Shown here: piece after piece, positions 42,684-51,377 of the stretch
How positions within the stretch are numbered: position 1 is the stretch's first letter
How the letters are laid out: each line of letters begins with the position of its first letter
DNA from: DATBFU01 sp035498405
GTDB lineage: Bacteria; Acidobacteriota; Thermoanaerobaculia; UBA5066; Gp7-AA6
DNA length: 64,000 nucleotides
Direction: 5' to 3'
NCBI GenBank assembly: GCA_035498405.1
Contig: DATKAE010000031.1
Span: 9,618 to 73,617, forward strand
Notes under the pieces: model-generated
Told to the model about the DNA's origin: nothing
Seen by the model: the letters and a program-made list of their open reading frames with translations, nothing else
Databases searched by the model: none
Translations under genes and position numbers: made by a program

Positions 42684-44177
42684 CTACACGAGGAAGGAGC
42701 CCGGCGGCAGGGTGTCATCGGGGACGGGCTCGACCTGGATGCCGAGCGCCGAGCGAATCTCCTCGAGGATCTGTCCCTCCTCGGCCAGGAACTGCGCGAG
42801 CGAGGACGGAACACGAACCCGGACCGTTTCCCCGGCGTCAAAGAGCATCGAAGCCTTGAGCAGTGCCCGTCTCAAGTCGAGCGCCGCGGTCAAGTCCGTC
42901 TTCACGCGCCCCGTTCCGGAGCAGTCGGGGCAGGATCGCGTGAGAACGCGCTCGAGGTTGTTGCGGCTCCTCTGGCGGGTGATCTCGATCAAGCCGAAAT
43001 CGGAGAGCTGGAGCACCCTTGTGCGGGCGCGGTCCCGGGCGAGCTCCGACTCGAACCGCTCGAAAATCTCCCGCCGGTGCTCCGGATCCTGCATGTCGAT
43101 GAAGTCCACCACCAGGAGCCCGCCCAGGTCTCGCAGCCGGATCTGCCGGGCGACCTCCGGGATCGCCTCGAGGTTGGTCGCGAAGACCGTCTCCTCCAGA
43201 TCGCCCTTCCCGGTGAATCGGCCCGTGTTGACGTCGATGGCGACGAGCGCCTCGGTCTGGTTGATGACGCAGGAGCCTCCCGAGGGAAGCGGCACCCGGC
43301 TGTGAAGAGCGCGCTCGATCTCTGCCTCGACACCGTAACGCTCGAAGATCGGCTCGGGCTCGGCGTAGAGCTCGATGCGCGCGACCAAGGCCGGCGCGAT
43401 CGCGGCGGCGAACTCGCGCAGGCGCTCGGCCACCGCCTCTTCGTCCACGCGAATCGCCTGAAAATCCGGGGTCACGAGGTCCCGGAAGACCCGCTGCGCC
43501 AGGTCGAGCTCTCGGTAGAGCAGCCGCGGCGCCTCGCCGCTCTCGGCCCTTCGGGCGATCGACGCCGCGAGCGTCTTCAAGTACGCGCGGTCGGCCTCGA
43601 GCTCCGCGGGCGGGGCCCCGGCGGCTGCCGTGCGGGCGATGAAGCCCCCGGAATCCTCGAACCCTTCGAGAATCCGCCGGAGGCGCTCGCGCTCGACCTC
43701 GTCGGTGATTCGGCGCGAGATGCCGATCTCGCGAGCCGCCGGGATGTAGACGAGTGTCCGCCCCGGCAGGGAGAAGTTCGCGGTCACTCGGGGCCCCTTG
43801 CCCGAGATCGCGTCCTTGGTCACCTGGACGACGAGCGCCTGTCCCTCCCGGACGACGTCGTCGATCCGGGGGCGGTCGTTGCCCGAAGACGTCGGGTCCG
43901 CCTGGTTTCCGTTGCCTTCCTCCTCCTCGGCCGACTCGAGGTCCAGGGCCCGCGGCAACACGTCCTCGACGTAGAGAAAGGCGTCGCGGTCGAGCCCGAT
44001 CGAGACGAAGGCCGCCTGCATGCCCGGCAACACGCGGTGAGCGCGCCCGAGGTACACGTTCCCGACCAGCCCCTCGTGCCCCCGCCGCTCGTGGTAGACC
44101 TCGACGGTGTGGCCGTCCTCCTGGAGCGCGACGCGGGTCTCCGGGGGCGTCGCGTTGACGAGAAGCTGTCGGTTCAC
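42684..44177 (-). CDS. rng: Ribonuclease G/E family endoribonuclease
   Basis: The 497-residue length fits RNase G rather than the longer RNase E. The order is an S1-like RNA-binding domain from about residue 37, carrying an acidic insertion (ESAEEEEGNGN). A catalytic core follows with VAIDVNTGRFTG and VVDFIDM, the two metal-binding Asp positions, then the zinc-link RSCPDCSGTGRVKT with CPxC. The enzyme cuts single-stranded A/U-rich RNA and trims 16S rRNA. The start is GTG at 44177, overlapping the TGA of rodA as GTGA. Presence at the end of the mre operon is a known arrangement in other bacteria. Terminator at 42554-42587. Confidence 0.94.
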   Translation of the reverse strand: MNRQLLVNATPPETRVALQEDGHTVEVYHERRGHEGLVGNVYLGRAHRVLPGMQAAFVSIGLDRDAFLYVEDVLPRALDLESAEEEEGNGNQADPTSSGNDRPRIDDVVREGQALVVQVTKDAISGKGPRVTANFSLPGRTLVYIPAAREIGISRRITDEVERERLRRILEGFEDSGGFIARTAAAGAPPAELEADRAYLKTLAASIARRAESGEAPRLLYRELDLAQRVFRDLVTPDFQAIRVDEEAVAERLREFAAAIAPALVARIELYAEPEPIFERYGVEAEIERALHSRVPLPSGGSCVINQTEALVAIDVNTGRFTGKGDLEETVFATNLEAIPEVARQIRLRDLGGLLVVDFIDMQDPEHRREIFERFESELARDRARTRVLQLSDFGLIEITRQRSRNNLERVLTRSCPDCSGTGRVKTDLTAALDLRRALLKASMLFDAGETVRVRVPSSLAQFLAEEGQILEEIRSALGIQVEPVPDDTLPPGSFLV

Positions 44178-45271
44178 GCGTTGGCGAACCGGCGGTACTC
44201 GACGCCGAGAATGAGCCCAATCGCGAGGAAGGTCGTGGCGACCGAGGACCCGCCGTACGAGACGAAGGGCAAGGGAATGCCCGTGGTCGGAAGCAACCCG
44301 ATCATCATCGAGGCGTTGATCACGACCGAGAAGAAGATCATCCCGGACAGAGCCAGGATGAGGAACACGCCGCCCCGGTCGCGCGCCGCCTGGGCGAGCG
44401 TCAAGGCCCGCAGCAGGAGGGCCGCGAAGAGACCGAGCACCAGGATCACGCCGAGGAAACCCCATTCTTCGGCGATGACCGCCAGGATGAAGTCCGTGTG
44501 CTGCACCGGAAGAAAGCGCAGCTGGCTCTGGGTCCCGGAGCGGAAGCCCTTTCCGAAGAACCCCCCGGAGCCCACCGCGATCTTGGACTGCCGCACCTGG
44601 TAGCCGGAGCCCAGCAGGTCCTTGTCCGGGTTCAAGAACGTTCCGATCCGCTCCTTCTGATAGTCCTTCAACAGGAACCAGGCGGCTCCGCAGAACAGCA
44701 CGAGGATGAGGAACATCACCAGCCACCACTTCACCGGCATGCCCCCGAAGTAGAGCCCCACGGCGGCGAGCGGCAGCATCGTCAGGGCCAGTCCCAGGTC
44801 CGGCTGCAGGAAGACGAGCAGAAACGGAACGCCCACGATCGCGCCGAGCTTCACGAACGCGGCCGGGCGCAGGCGCTTGTCCTCCTCGTTCTCGAAGAGG
44901 TAGGCGAGCAGCAGAGCGGTGGAAACCTTCGCGAGCTCGGCGGGTTGAAACTGGAACCCACCGAAGCGGATCCACGATCGAACGTTGGCAATGCGCTCCC
45001 CGAAGACCAGCAGGTAAACGAGCGGCACGAGGGTCGCGCAATAGATCGGGAATGCGACCTTCAGAAGCGTTCGGTAGTCGATGAGGATCGCGGCGAACAT
45101 CAGCCCCACCCCGGCCGTCACCCAAATGCCCTGCCGGGTCGCCAGTCCCGACAGGCGCCCGCCCGCCGTGGCCGAGGCCACGAAGAGGATCCCCAGCATC
45201 GAGAGGAGGAGAGCGCTCCCCAGCACGATCGGATCGATCCGGGTGCGGCCGGCGAGAACCCGCGAGATCAT
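44174..45271 (-). CDS. rodA: RodA, SEDS-family peptidoglycan glycosyltransferase
   Basis: The 365-residue integral membrane protein has about ten segments and the SEDS signatures: RSWIRFGGFQFQPAELAKV, FLQPDLGLALTMLP (catalytic Asp region) and TTGIPLPFVSYGGSS near the C-terminus. RodA polymerises glycan strands from lipid II during side-wall growth and works with the class B PBP MrdA. Its ATG at 45271 overlaps the TGA of mrdA by four bases (ATGA), and its own TGA overlaps the GTG of rng. Co-translation of the synthase pair is therefore likely. Confidence 0.95.
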   Translation of the reverse strand: MISRVLAGRTRIDPIVLGSALLLSMLGILFVASATAGGRLSGLATRQGIWVTAGVGLMFAAILIDYRTLLKVAFPIYCATLVPLVYLLVFGERIANVRSWIRFGGFQFQPAELAKVSTALLLAYLFENEEDKRLRPAAFVKLGAIVGVPFLLVFLQPDLGLALTMLPLAAVGLYFGGMPVKWWLVMFLILVLFCGAAWFLLKDYQKERIGTFLNPDKDLLGSGYQVRQSKIAVGSGGFFGKGFRSGTQSQLRFLPVQHTDFILAVIAEEWGFLGVILVLGLFAALLLRALTLAQAARDRGGVFLILALSGMIFFSVVINASMMIGLLPTTGIPLPFVSYGGSSVATTFLAIGLILGVEYRRFANA

Positions 45272-47142
45272 CGGAGATGCTCCGCCCCGGGGCCCGCGGA
45301 ACGCGTGTCGGACGCGCGCACCAGGCCCGCCCCGGACGGCTCGGGCTCTTTCTTGCCGAAGCGACGCTCGAAGAGGGCCTTGGCGAGAGGCGCCGCGGCC
45401 GACGAGCCGTGGCCGCCGTTCTCGACGAACACCGCCACGACCATCTGCGGGTCCTCGACCGGCGCGAAGCCCATGAACCAGGCATGGTCCTCGTACTTGC
45501 CCTTGGCCGCGAGACCGGATTCACGCCCGACGACCTGGGCGGTCCCGGTCTTGCCGCCCGCATCGACCGAAGAAACGCGCGACAGGTAGGCCGTCCCGCC
45601 GGGCTCGTTCAAGACCGCCCACATGCCGTTCTTGACGATCTGGAGCTTCGCCGGCGAAATCTCGATTCCGGGCTTCGTCTCCGCCTTGTAGCGCAGTCGC
45701 GTCCCCGTGCGCGCGTCCTGCGCGGCGAGAAACAGGTGCGGCGTGGGCAGCCGGCCCGCCTCCACGAGCCCCGAGAGGGCGCGGGCCAGCTGCAGCGGCG
45801 TGACCAGAACCGGCCCCTGCCCGATCGCGACCGAGATCGTTTCGCTCGGATACCAGCGTGCTCGCCGCCGGGTCAGCGCCCATTCCTCGGACGGAACCAG
45901 GCCGCTCTTCTCGAACTGGAGATCGACGCCCGTCGGTCCCCCGAAACCGAAGCCTTTGCCGATCTCGGCGATCCGGTCGATGCCCAGCCGGCGTCCGAGG
46001 TTGTAGAAATACACGTCGCAGGAGACCTTGATCGCGTCCCGCAGGTTGACCCAGCCGTGCCCTTCCTTCTTGTGGCAGTGGAAGGTTCGGCCGAAAAACT
46101 CCGCGTGGCCCGGGCAGAAGACCCTGGCATCCGGATCGACCAAACCCCCGGCCAGAGCGCCGTACGCCAGGAAGGGCTTGATGGTCGAGCCCGGCGAGTA
46201 GGTGTTCTGGATCGCCCGGTTCTGCAAGGGATGATTCGGGTCGGAGAGCAGCCGCGACCACTCCTCTCCCGTGACCCGGCGGGTGAACCAGTTCGGATCG
46301 TAGGCCGGGGAGGAGACCAGCGCCAGGATCTCTCCGTTCCGGGGGTCCATCGCCACGACACTTCCCACGCGTTCCCGGAAGTAATCCTCGGCGATCCGCT
46401 GGAGGTCGAGGTCGAGCGTCGTGAAGAGATTCTGGCCCGGCTGCGCGGGAGTGCGGCCCTGCTCGGCGATCTCGCGCCCGTGCGAGTCCACCACGACGTG
46501 ACGCTCGCCGTTGATGCCGGTCAGCAACGGCTCGTAGGTCGCCTCGATGCCCTTCTGACCGATCCAGTCCCCCATGGCGTAGGCGTCGGGCGAGGCCTTG
46601 ATCTGCTCGGCCGTCGCCTCGGCCAAATAGCCCAAGGCGTGCGCCGCGACGATTCCGTGGGCGTAGAGGCGGCGCTGGGAAACGGAGACGGCGAACTCGG
46701 GATGCTCCGGAGCACGCGCCTCGACCGCGGCGACTTCCTCGAGCCGCAGGTTTTCGGCGATCGGCACGGCGACGAACTCGGGATACCGGAGGGCCCGCTC
46801 CACCCGGGCGCGCACCTGATCCGGGGAGAGCTGGAGGACGCTCACGGCGAAATCCTGCGAACCGGCCAGGTTCTTCGCCTCGCGGCGGTAGAGCTGCAAG
46901 TCGTAGGCCGGCTCGTTCTCGACCAGCGGGACCCCGTTGCGGTCGAAGATGTACCCGCGCGGCGCCGTGATCTTGACCGACCGCATCCGGTTGTTCTCCG
47001 AAAGGGTGAAGTAGTAGTCGGCGCGAACGATCTGGACGTACCAATAGGCGGTCGCCAGCAGCGCGAAGACGCTTCCGACCACGATGCGCGCGATTTCCAC
47101 GCGCCGGGAAAGCTCGCGGCGGTTTTCCCGAGCCCGAAACAC
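45268..47142 (-). CDS. mrdA: Penicillin-binding protein 2 (peptidoglycan D,D-transpeptidase)
   Basis: The 624-residue class B PBP has one N-terminal membrane anchor (about residues 18-38) and a pedestal region starting ITAPRGYIFDRNGVPLVEN. The transpeptidase domain holds YSPGSTIKPF (the STIK motif supplies the nucleophilic Ser and Lys), VSCDVYFYNLG (SxN/SxD-type motif) and GGKTGTAQVVG (KTG box). It crosslinks peptidoglycan during elongation with RodA and MreBCD. The start is GTG at 47142, 28 bp past the mreD stop; no alternative start fits the anchor better. It overlaps rodA by four bases. Confidence 0.95.
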   Translation of the reverse strand: MFRARENRRELSRRVEIARIVVGSVFALLATAYWYVQIVRADYYFTLSENNRMRSVKITAPRGYIFDRNGVPLVENEPAYDLQLYRREAKNLAGSQDFAVSVLQLSPDQVRARVERALRYPEFVAVPIAENLRLEEVAAVEARAPEHPEFAVSVSQRRLYAHGIVAAHALGYLAEATAEQIKASPDAYAMGDWIGQKGIEATYEPLLTGINGERHVVVDSHGREIAEQGRTPAQPGQNLFTTLDLDLQRIAEDYFRERVGSVVAMDPRNGEILALVSSPAYDPNWFTRRVTGEEWSRLLSDPNHPLQNRAIQNTYSPGSTIKPFLAYGALAGGLVDPDARVFCPGHAEFFGRTFHCHKKEGHGWVNLRDAIKVSCDVYFYNLGRRLGIDRIAEIGKGFGFGGPTGVDLQFEKSGLVPSEEWALTRRRARWYPSETISVAIGQGPVLVTPLQLARALSGLVEAGRLPTPHLFLAAQDARTGTRLRYKAETKPGIEISPAKLQIVKNGMWAVLNEPGGTAYLSRVSSVDAGGKTGTAQVVGRESGLAAKGKYEDHAWFMGFAPVEDPQMVVAVFVENGGHGSSAAAPLAKALFERRFGKKEPEPSGAGLVRASDTRSAGPGAEHLR

Positions 47143-47170
47143 TACGCCCTCTCCCGCGCCGCCCGGGGCG

Positions 47171-47674
47171 TCATCGCAGTCTCCGCAGTCTTCTCTTCTC
47201 CCACCACTCGCGCCACGAAAACCTCGCCGCCGCCTCGAGGATACCGGCGGTGATCCCGGTCGCCGCCGCGCGCCACAGGGCCTCCCGCGAGAGCAGGACG
47301 ATCGGCGCCTGCATCAGCAGCGAAGCCAGCACGGCGACCATCGCGTCGTTGGCGAGCGAGGCAAGCGCCAGCACGGCGCCGACCGCGACGGGCCCGCCGA
47401 GGATCACGCGCACCGAAACCAGCGCCAGTCCGTAACCGATCGCCGACTTGGCGAACGCGTTGAAGCCGAGCATCGGCTGGGTGAGCCCGTCCTCGAGCAA
47501 CCCCGCTGCCGCTCCGGTCAGCACCCCCTTGACGAAGTGGCCCTCCCGAGCGACCGCGGCGACGGCGATCAGGAACCAGTCCACGGGCCACGCGCCGCGG
47601 TGCCGCGAGGCTCCGAAGAGGAAGGAGAGGGACGCCGCGGCCACGAGCAGGAGCGCGATGCGGCGCAGCTTCAC
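47171..47674 (-). CDS. mreD: Rod shape-determining protein MreD
   Basis: The 167-residue, very hydrophobic protein has about five membrane segments. Position between mreC and mrdA, length, and the family-like GHFVKGVLTGAAAGLLEDGL segment identify it; MreD is poorly conserved in sequence. It links MreC and the synthases in the elongasome. The GTG start at 47674 overlaps the TGA of mreC as GTGA. Confidence 0.86.
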   Translation of the reverse strand: MKLRRIALLLVAAASLSFLFGASRHRGAWPVDWFLIAVAAVAREGHFVKGVLTGAAAGLLEDGLTQPMLGFNAFAKSAIGYGLALVSVRVILGGPVAVGAVLALASLANDAMVAVLASLLMQAPIVLLSREALWRAAATGITAGILEAAARFSWREWWEKRRLRRLR

Positions 47675-48555
47675 GGCGTGCCACTCCGCGATCCTCCCGC
47701 AGCCTCTCCCGCCGCCGGGGAGGGGGCCAGCACGAGCACGTCCGTCAAGAGCGCAAAGTCGGCGGCCGGACGGATCCGGATCTCGAGAAACAAGTTGCTG
47801 CCGCGGGCGACGGTTTCGACACGGCCGATCGGAACGCCTCGCGGGTAGATGCCGTCGATGCCCGCCGAGGCGACGTCGTCTCCGGCGCGCACGGAGGACG
47901 TGATCGGGATGTTGTTCAGGCGCAGGCCCCCCCGGCCGTCCCCGCGCACGACGCCCAACTCCCCCGTGCGGACGATGCGCGCTCCGGCGGCGGCCGAGGT
48001 GTCGGTCAGGAGCAGTCCGCGCGACATGGACACGCCCGCCGAGACGATCCGCCCGACGAGACCCTCGGGAACGGCGAGTGGGGAGCCCGCGACGGCGCCG
48101 TCGCGAGAGCCGGCCGCCACGAGAACGCTCTGGAGCCCGGCACGGCGCTCGAGCAGCAACACCGGCGCACTCGTGATGACGTTGGGAAGAGACGGCGCGG
48201 CCGTCGCCAGCAACCGGTCGCGTTCCGCCTGAGCGACCGCCGCGCGCAGCCGGAAGAGTTCCTTCTCCTCGGCCGCCAGACGCTCGCGGAGCCGGGCGTT
48301 CTCCGAGGTCGCCTCCAGCATCTGCCCGGTTGAGTCCACCGCGCCGGTCACCGCGCGGGACACGACCGCCACCCCGCGCGCCGCCGGGGCGACCAAGGAG
48401 AGGATCCAGGACTGGAGCACCGAGCCCGAGCGGTTGCGTGCCGGCGCCTGCGCCGACAAGAGCAGCACGCAGCCGACGAGCACCGAGAGCAGGACGGTGC
48501 CTCCCCGGCGGGACCGAGCGCCGGCGATCTCCACGGCCGGACTGCTGACTCTCAT
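47671..48555 (-). CDS. mreC: Rod shape-determining protein MreC
   Basis: The 294-residue protein has a short cytoplasmic N-terminus, one membrane anchor (about residues 19-38), and a coiled coil (about 80-113, ENARLRERLAAEEKELFRLR). Two beta-barrel-like subdomains follow, with GSRDGAVAGSPLAVPEGLVGRI and GIDGIYPRGVPIGRV as the family signatures. MreC joins periplasmic PBP2 to MreD and MreB. The final residues (SPAAGEAAGGSRSGTP) are low-complexity. The ATG at 48555 is 79 bp past the mreB stop. Its stop overlaps the mreD start. Confidence 0.93.
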   Translation of the reverse strand: MRVSSPAVEIAGARSRRGGTVLLSVLVGCVLLLSAQAPARNRSGSVLQSWILSLVAPAARGVAVVSRAVTGAVDSTGQMLEATSENARLRERLAAEEKELFRLRAAVAQAERDRLLATAAPSLPNVITSAPVLLLERRAGLQSVLVAAGSRDGAVAGSPLAVPEGLVGRIVSAGVSMSRGLLLTDTSAAAGARIVRTGELGVVRGDGRGGLRLNNIPITSSVRAGDDVASAGIDGIYPRGVPIGRVETVARGSNLFLEIRIRPAADFALLTDVLVLAPSPAAGEAAGGSRSGTP

Positions 48556-48634
48556 CGAACCCGAGTCGCGAGTCGAACGCGCTTTCCCGTCCCCGCGCGC
48601 CCGACCTCGCGACGGCTCGGTGGGCGGCTCTCGG

Positions 48635-49660
48635 TCACGTGATGCTGATCTTGCGGAGCAGGTCCATGTCCGTCAGCATCGCCCCGGTCCCGAGAACGAC
48701 CGAGGCCAGCGGGTCCTCCGCGTAGGAGATCGGCAGGCCGGTTTCCTCACGCAGTCTTCGGTCCAGATTGCGCAGCAGCGAGCCGCCCCCCGTGATGATG
48801 ATGCCCTTGTCCATGATGTCGGCCGACAACTCCGGCGGCGTCCGCTCCAGGGCCACGCGCACGCTTTCGACCACCGCGGCAACGACCTCCGAAAGCGCGT
48901 CGCGCACTTCTTCGTCCGTCAGCACGAGCGTCTTGGGCACTCCCTCGACGAGGTCGCGCCCCTTGACCTCCATCGTCAGGGGCTCGTCCAACGGATGCGC
49001 GGAGCCGATCTCGATCTTGACCTGCTCGGCCGTGCGCTCTCCGATGAGAAGGTTGTACTTGCGCTTGACGTACTGGATGATGGCCTCGTCCATTTCGTTG
49101 GAAGCGATTCGAACCGACCGGCTGTAGACGATCCCGGCGAGCGAGATGACGGCCACGTCGGTGGTGCCGCCGCCGACGTCCACGATCATGTTTCCGGCCG
49201 GCTCCGTGATCGGCAATCCGGCGCCGATGGCCGCGGCCATGGCCTGCTCGATGATGAACACTTCGGAAGCGCCGGCTCTCAACGCCGAGTCCTGCACGGC
49301 TCGCTTCTCGACCTGCGTGATGCCGGAAGGAACCGAGACGACGATTCGGGGCCGCACGAAGAGCGACCGGCCGTGCGCCTTCTTGATGAAGTGATCGAGC
49401 ATCTTCTCGGTGACTTCGAAGTCCGCGATGACGCCGTCCTTCATCGGCCGGATCGCGACGATGTTGCCGGGCGTTCGGCCAAGCATGTCCTTGGCCTCGG
49501 TTCCCACCGCCTCCACGCGGTTGGTCGTGTTGTTGACCGCCACGATCGACGGCTCCCGCACGACGATCCCCTTGCCCCTCGCGAAGACGAGCGTGTTCGC
49601 CGTTCCGAGATCGACTGCCAGGTCGTTGGAAAAGATCGAGAAGATTGATTTGACCGCCAA
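48635..49660 (-). CDS. mreB: Rod shape-determining protein MreB (actin homologue)
   Basis: The 341-residue cytosolic ATPase forms membrane-bound filaments that direct side-wall synthesis. It shows actin-fold phosphate motifs AVDLGTANTLV (phosphate 1) and NMIVDVGGGTTDVAVISL (phosphate 2), and the adenosine motif GIIITGGGSLLRNLD. The start is TTG at 49660 behind a perfect GGAGGT five bases upstream; no ATG fits, because FSNDLAVDLG must be at residue 10. It heads the mre operon; the FecR-domain gene stops 94 bp upstream, so read-through from it is possible. Confidence 0.97.
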   Translation of the reverse strand: MAVKSIFSIFSNDLAVDLGTANTLVFARGKGIVVREPSIVAVNNTTNRVEAVGTEAKDMLGRTPGNIVAIRPMKDGVIADFEVTEKMLDHFIKKAHGRSLFVRPRIVVSVPSGITQVEKRAVQDSALRAGASEVFIIEQAMAAAIGAGLPITEPAGNMIVDVGGGTTDVAVISLAGIVYSRSVRIASNEMDEAIIQYVKRKYNLLIGERTAEQVKIEIGSAHPLDEPLTMEVKGRDLVEGVPKTLVLTDEEVRDALSEVVAAVVESVRVALERTPPELSADIMDKGIIITGGGSLLRNLDRRLREETGLPISYAEDPLASVVLGTGAMLTDMDLLRKISIT

Positions 49661-49754
49661 GGGGACCTCCGGGTTTGTTGGGATTCTTCCGCTCTCGGTT
49701 CTCCGTTCCGGACGCCTCCAGCAACGGAGAACGGATTGCGGAATCGACTCCTCT

Positions 49755-51194
49755 TTACAACGTTTCGACGAATACTTTAATGCGCTTGACTGTCTCGTTT
49801 CCCGACGCGTCCGTCGCCTTCACGATGAGCATGGCATACCCGTCCCGATCGATGGTGATGGTTTTTCGGAAGGAGCCGTCGGACTCGACGTCCGCCGTCT
49901 CGCCGTTGACCGTCACGGTGGCGCCCGCGTCCGTCTTGCCGAAGATCAAGAAGAGGTTGCCCATCTGCTGCGGCGGCGACACGGAGAGCGGCGGGGGCGC
50001 CGTATGCGCCCCGACGCGCGGCGGCTCGGCCAGCATCTTGAACCGGCGCACGGCGCTCCAGTCGGAGGACACGCCTTCCCGGTTGATCGATGCGACGCGC
50101 CAGAAGTAGGAGCCCTCGCGTGAGACCTTCACGACGGCATAGGTCTCCGTGCGGTGATCGAGATCCACCTCGATCGCGTCGGGCACGAAGAGGCGCGAGC
50201 GCGAGATCTGCAGGCGGTACCGCGGCGCCCCCGCGATGGCCGACCAGCGCAGATCGATCTGGTCGCTCGTCTTCAGATCGTAGATGCGGTTGTCGGACGG
50301 CAGCAGCGGCTGCGGCGACTCCGGCAGGAGCGTTTTGGCGGAGATGGCGCCGGTGTTGGCCGCGGCCGAGACCCTCTCGCGGTCCGTCAAGACCACCGTC
50401 TCGCGGCCGGTCGACACCGTCGTCCGTCCGCGGAAGCTCGTGACCTCCGTCTTGTCGCCCTGTTCGACGTCCAGGGCCACGCGCGAGTCGCGGTCGACGT
50501 CGGCCGTTGCCGCGTCCGTCGCGATCTTGGACGTCGATCCCGCCGTGTAGACGTTGATGGCGCCCGAAACCATCTTGACCTGGCTTCCGGTCGACTCCGA
50601 GAGCGAAGGTCGATGAACCTCGAAAAGCGACCCGGGGCGAAGCGTATAGAGCGTGCCGTCGGAGAACATGATCTCCGCCGAGCCGGTTCGCCCCGTCTTG
50701 ACGAAGTCCCCGTCGAAGAGCGCCTGCCGCTGCCGAGCCGGCTCGAAGGTGGAGCGGCCGGCGCTCTGCAGGGACACGTCTCCCTCGATCGAAATGAAGG
50801 AGGCGTCGCCCGTCTCCTCGGTGCCGGCGCCGCCCAAGGCCCGGCGGGAATACGACTGGGACTCGACCGCCTGCCGGAACGCTTCCTCGAAGCGCCGCCG
50901 AGCATAGGCATCCTCCGCCGAGCGCAGGGCATCGCGCGCCTGGGCGAGGTGGGAGCCGGGCCGCGCGGCGCCGGAGGCCGCGGTCGCCCGCGCGAGCAGG
51001 GCCGAGGCGCTCGAGATTTCGGCCCGCGCCTTCTCCTCGGGGGAACGGCGCGAGCGGGTGTACAGAAAGTAGCCGGCCGCTCCGGCGATGAGAAGAATCA
51101 CCAGAACGACGCCCGCCTGCCGGATCCGCTGGATCGGGATGACAAACCAGTCGATGTCCGATCCCACGGGTTGGCCGGGCTTCCGTTTGGCCAT
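49755..51194 (-). CDS. Membrane-anchored FecR-domain protein with fibronectin/Ig-like C-terminus
   Basis: The 479-residue protein has an N-terminal membrane segment (residues 28-47) and a helical linker. A FecR domain follows (GDVSLQSAGRSTFEPA, GDFVKTGRTGSAEIMF). Next comes a fibronectin-III-like module (IDLRWSAIAGAPRYRLQIS to SYFWRVASINREG), then a terminal Ig-like domain (VTVNGETADVESDGSF). In FecR family proteins this domain relays envelope signals or binds partners. It is probably periplasmic with an inner-membrane anchor. The ATG at 51194 follows GGAGGTTT, and TATAAG at 51221-51216 (minus strand) is a likely -10 box. Location directly ahead of mreB suggests a link with cell-wall growth (inference). 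Confidence 0.85.
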   Translation of the reverse strand: MAKRKPGQPVGSDIDWFVIPIQRIRQAGVVLVILLIAGAAGYFLYTRSRRSPEEKARAEISSASALLARATAASGAARPGSHLAQARDALRSAEDAYARRRFEEAFRQAVESQSYSRRALGGAGTEETGDASFISIEGDVSLQSAGRSTFEPARQRQALFDGDFVKTGRTGSAEIMFSDGTLYTLRPGSLFEVHRPSLSESTGSQVKMVSGAINVYTAGSTSKIATDAATADVDRDSRVALDVEQGDKTEVTSFRGRTTVSTGRETVVLTDRERVSAAANTGAISAKTLLPESPQPLLPSDNRIYDLKTSDQIDLRWSAIAGAPRYRLQISRSRLFVPDAIEVDLDHRTETYAVVKVSREGSYFWRVASINREGVSSDWSAVRRFKMLAEPPRVGAHTAPPPLSVSPPQQMGNLFLIFGKTDAGATVTVNGETADVESDGSFRKTITIDRDGYAMLIVKATDASGNETVKRIKVFVETL

Positions 51195-51215
51195 AAACCT
51201 CCGGTTTTGCAGAGA

Positions 51216-51221
51216 CTTATA
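51216..51221 (-). promoter_or_regulatory. Putative -10 box for the FecR-domain gene
   Basis: TATAAG on the minus strand (also read as GCTATAAG), about 22 bp upstream of the ATG at 51194. No convincing -35 is visible. The divergent ppiD-like gene may use TATAGT at 51333-51338. Confidence 0.4.
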
Positions 51222-51377
51222 GCATACGCCACTCGGGGTGATTTCTGATTGAGACTTGCGCAGCTCACTGCGGCGCAAGGACCTCGCAGAGCGGCCGGCG
51301 GCCGGTCCGAAGTCCGCCCACGACCTTTCGGGTATAGTCGCGCGTTCGCGATTTCCAGCGACGGAGGATCTTTCCCG

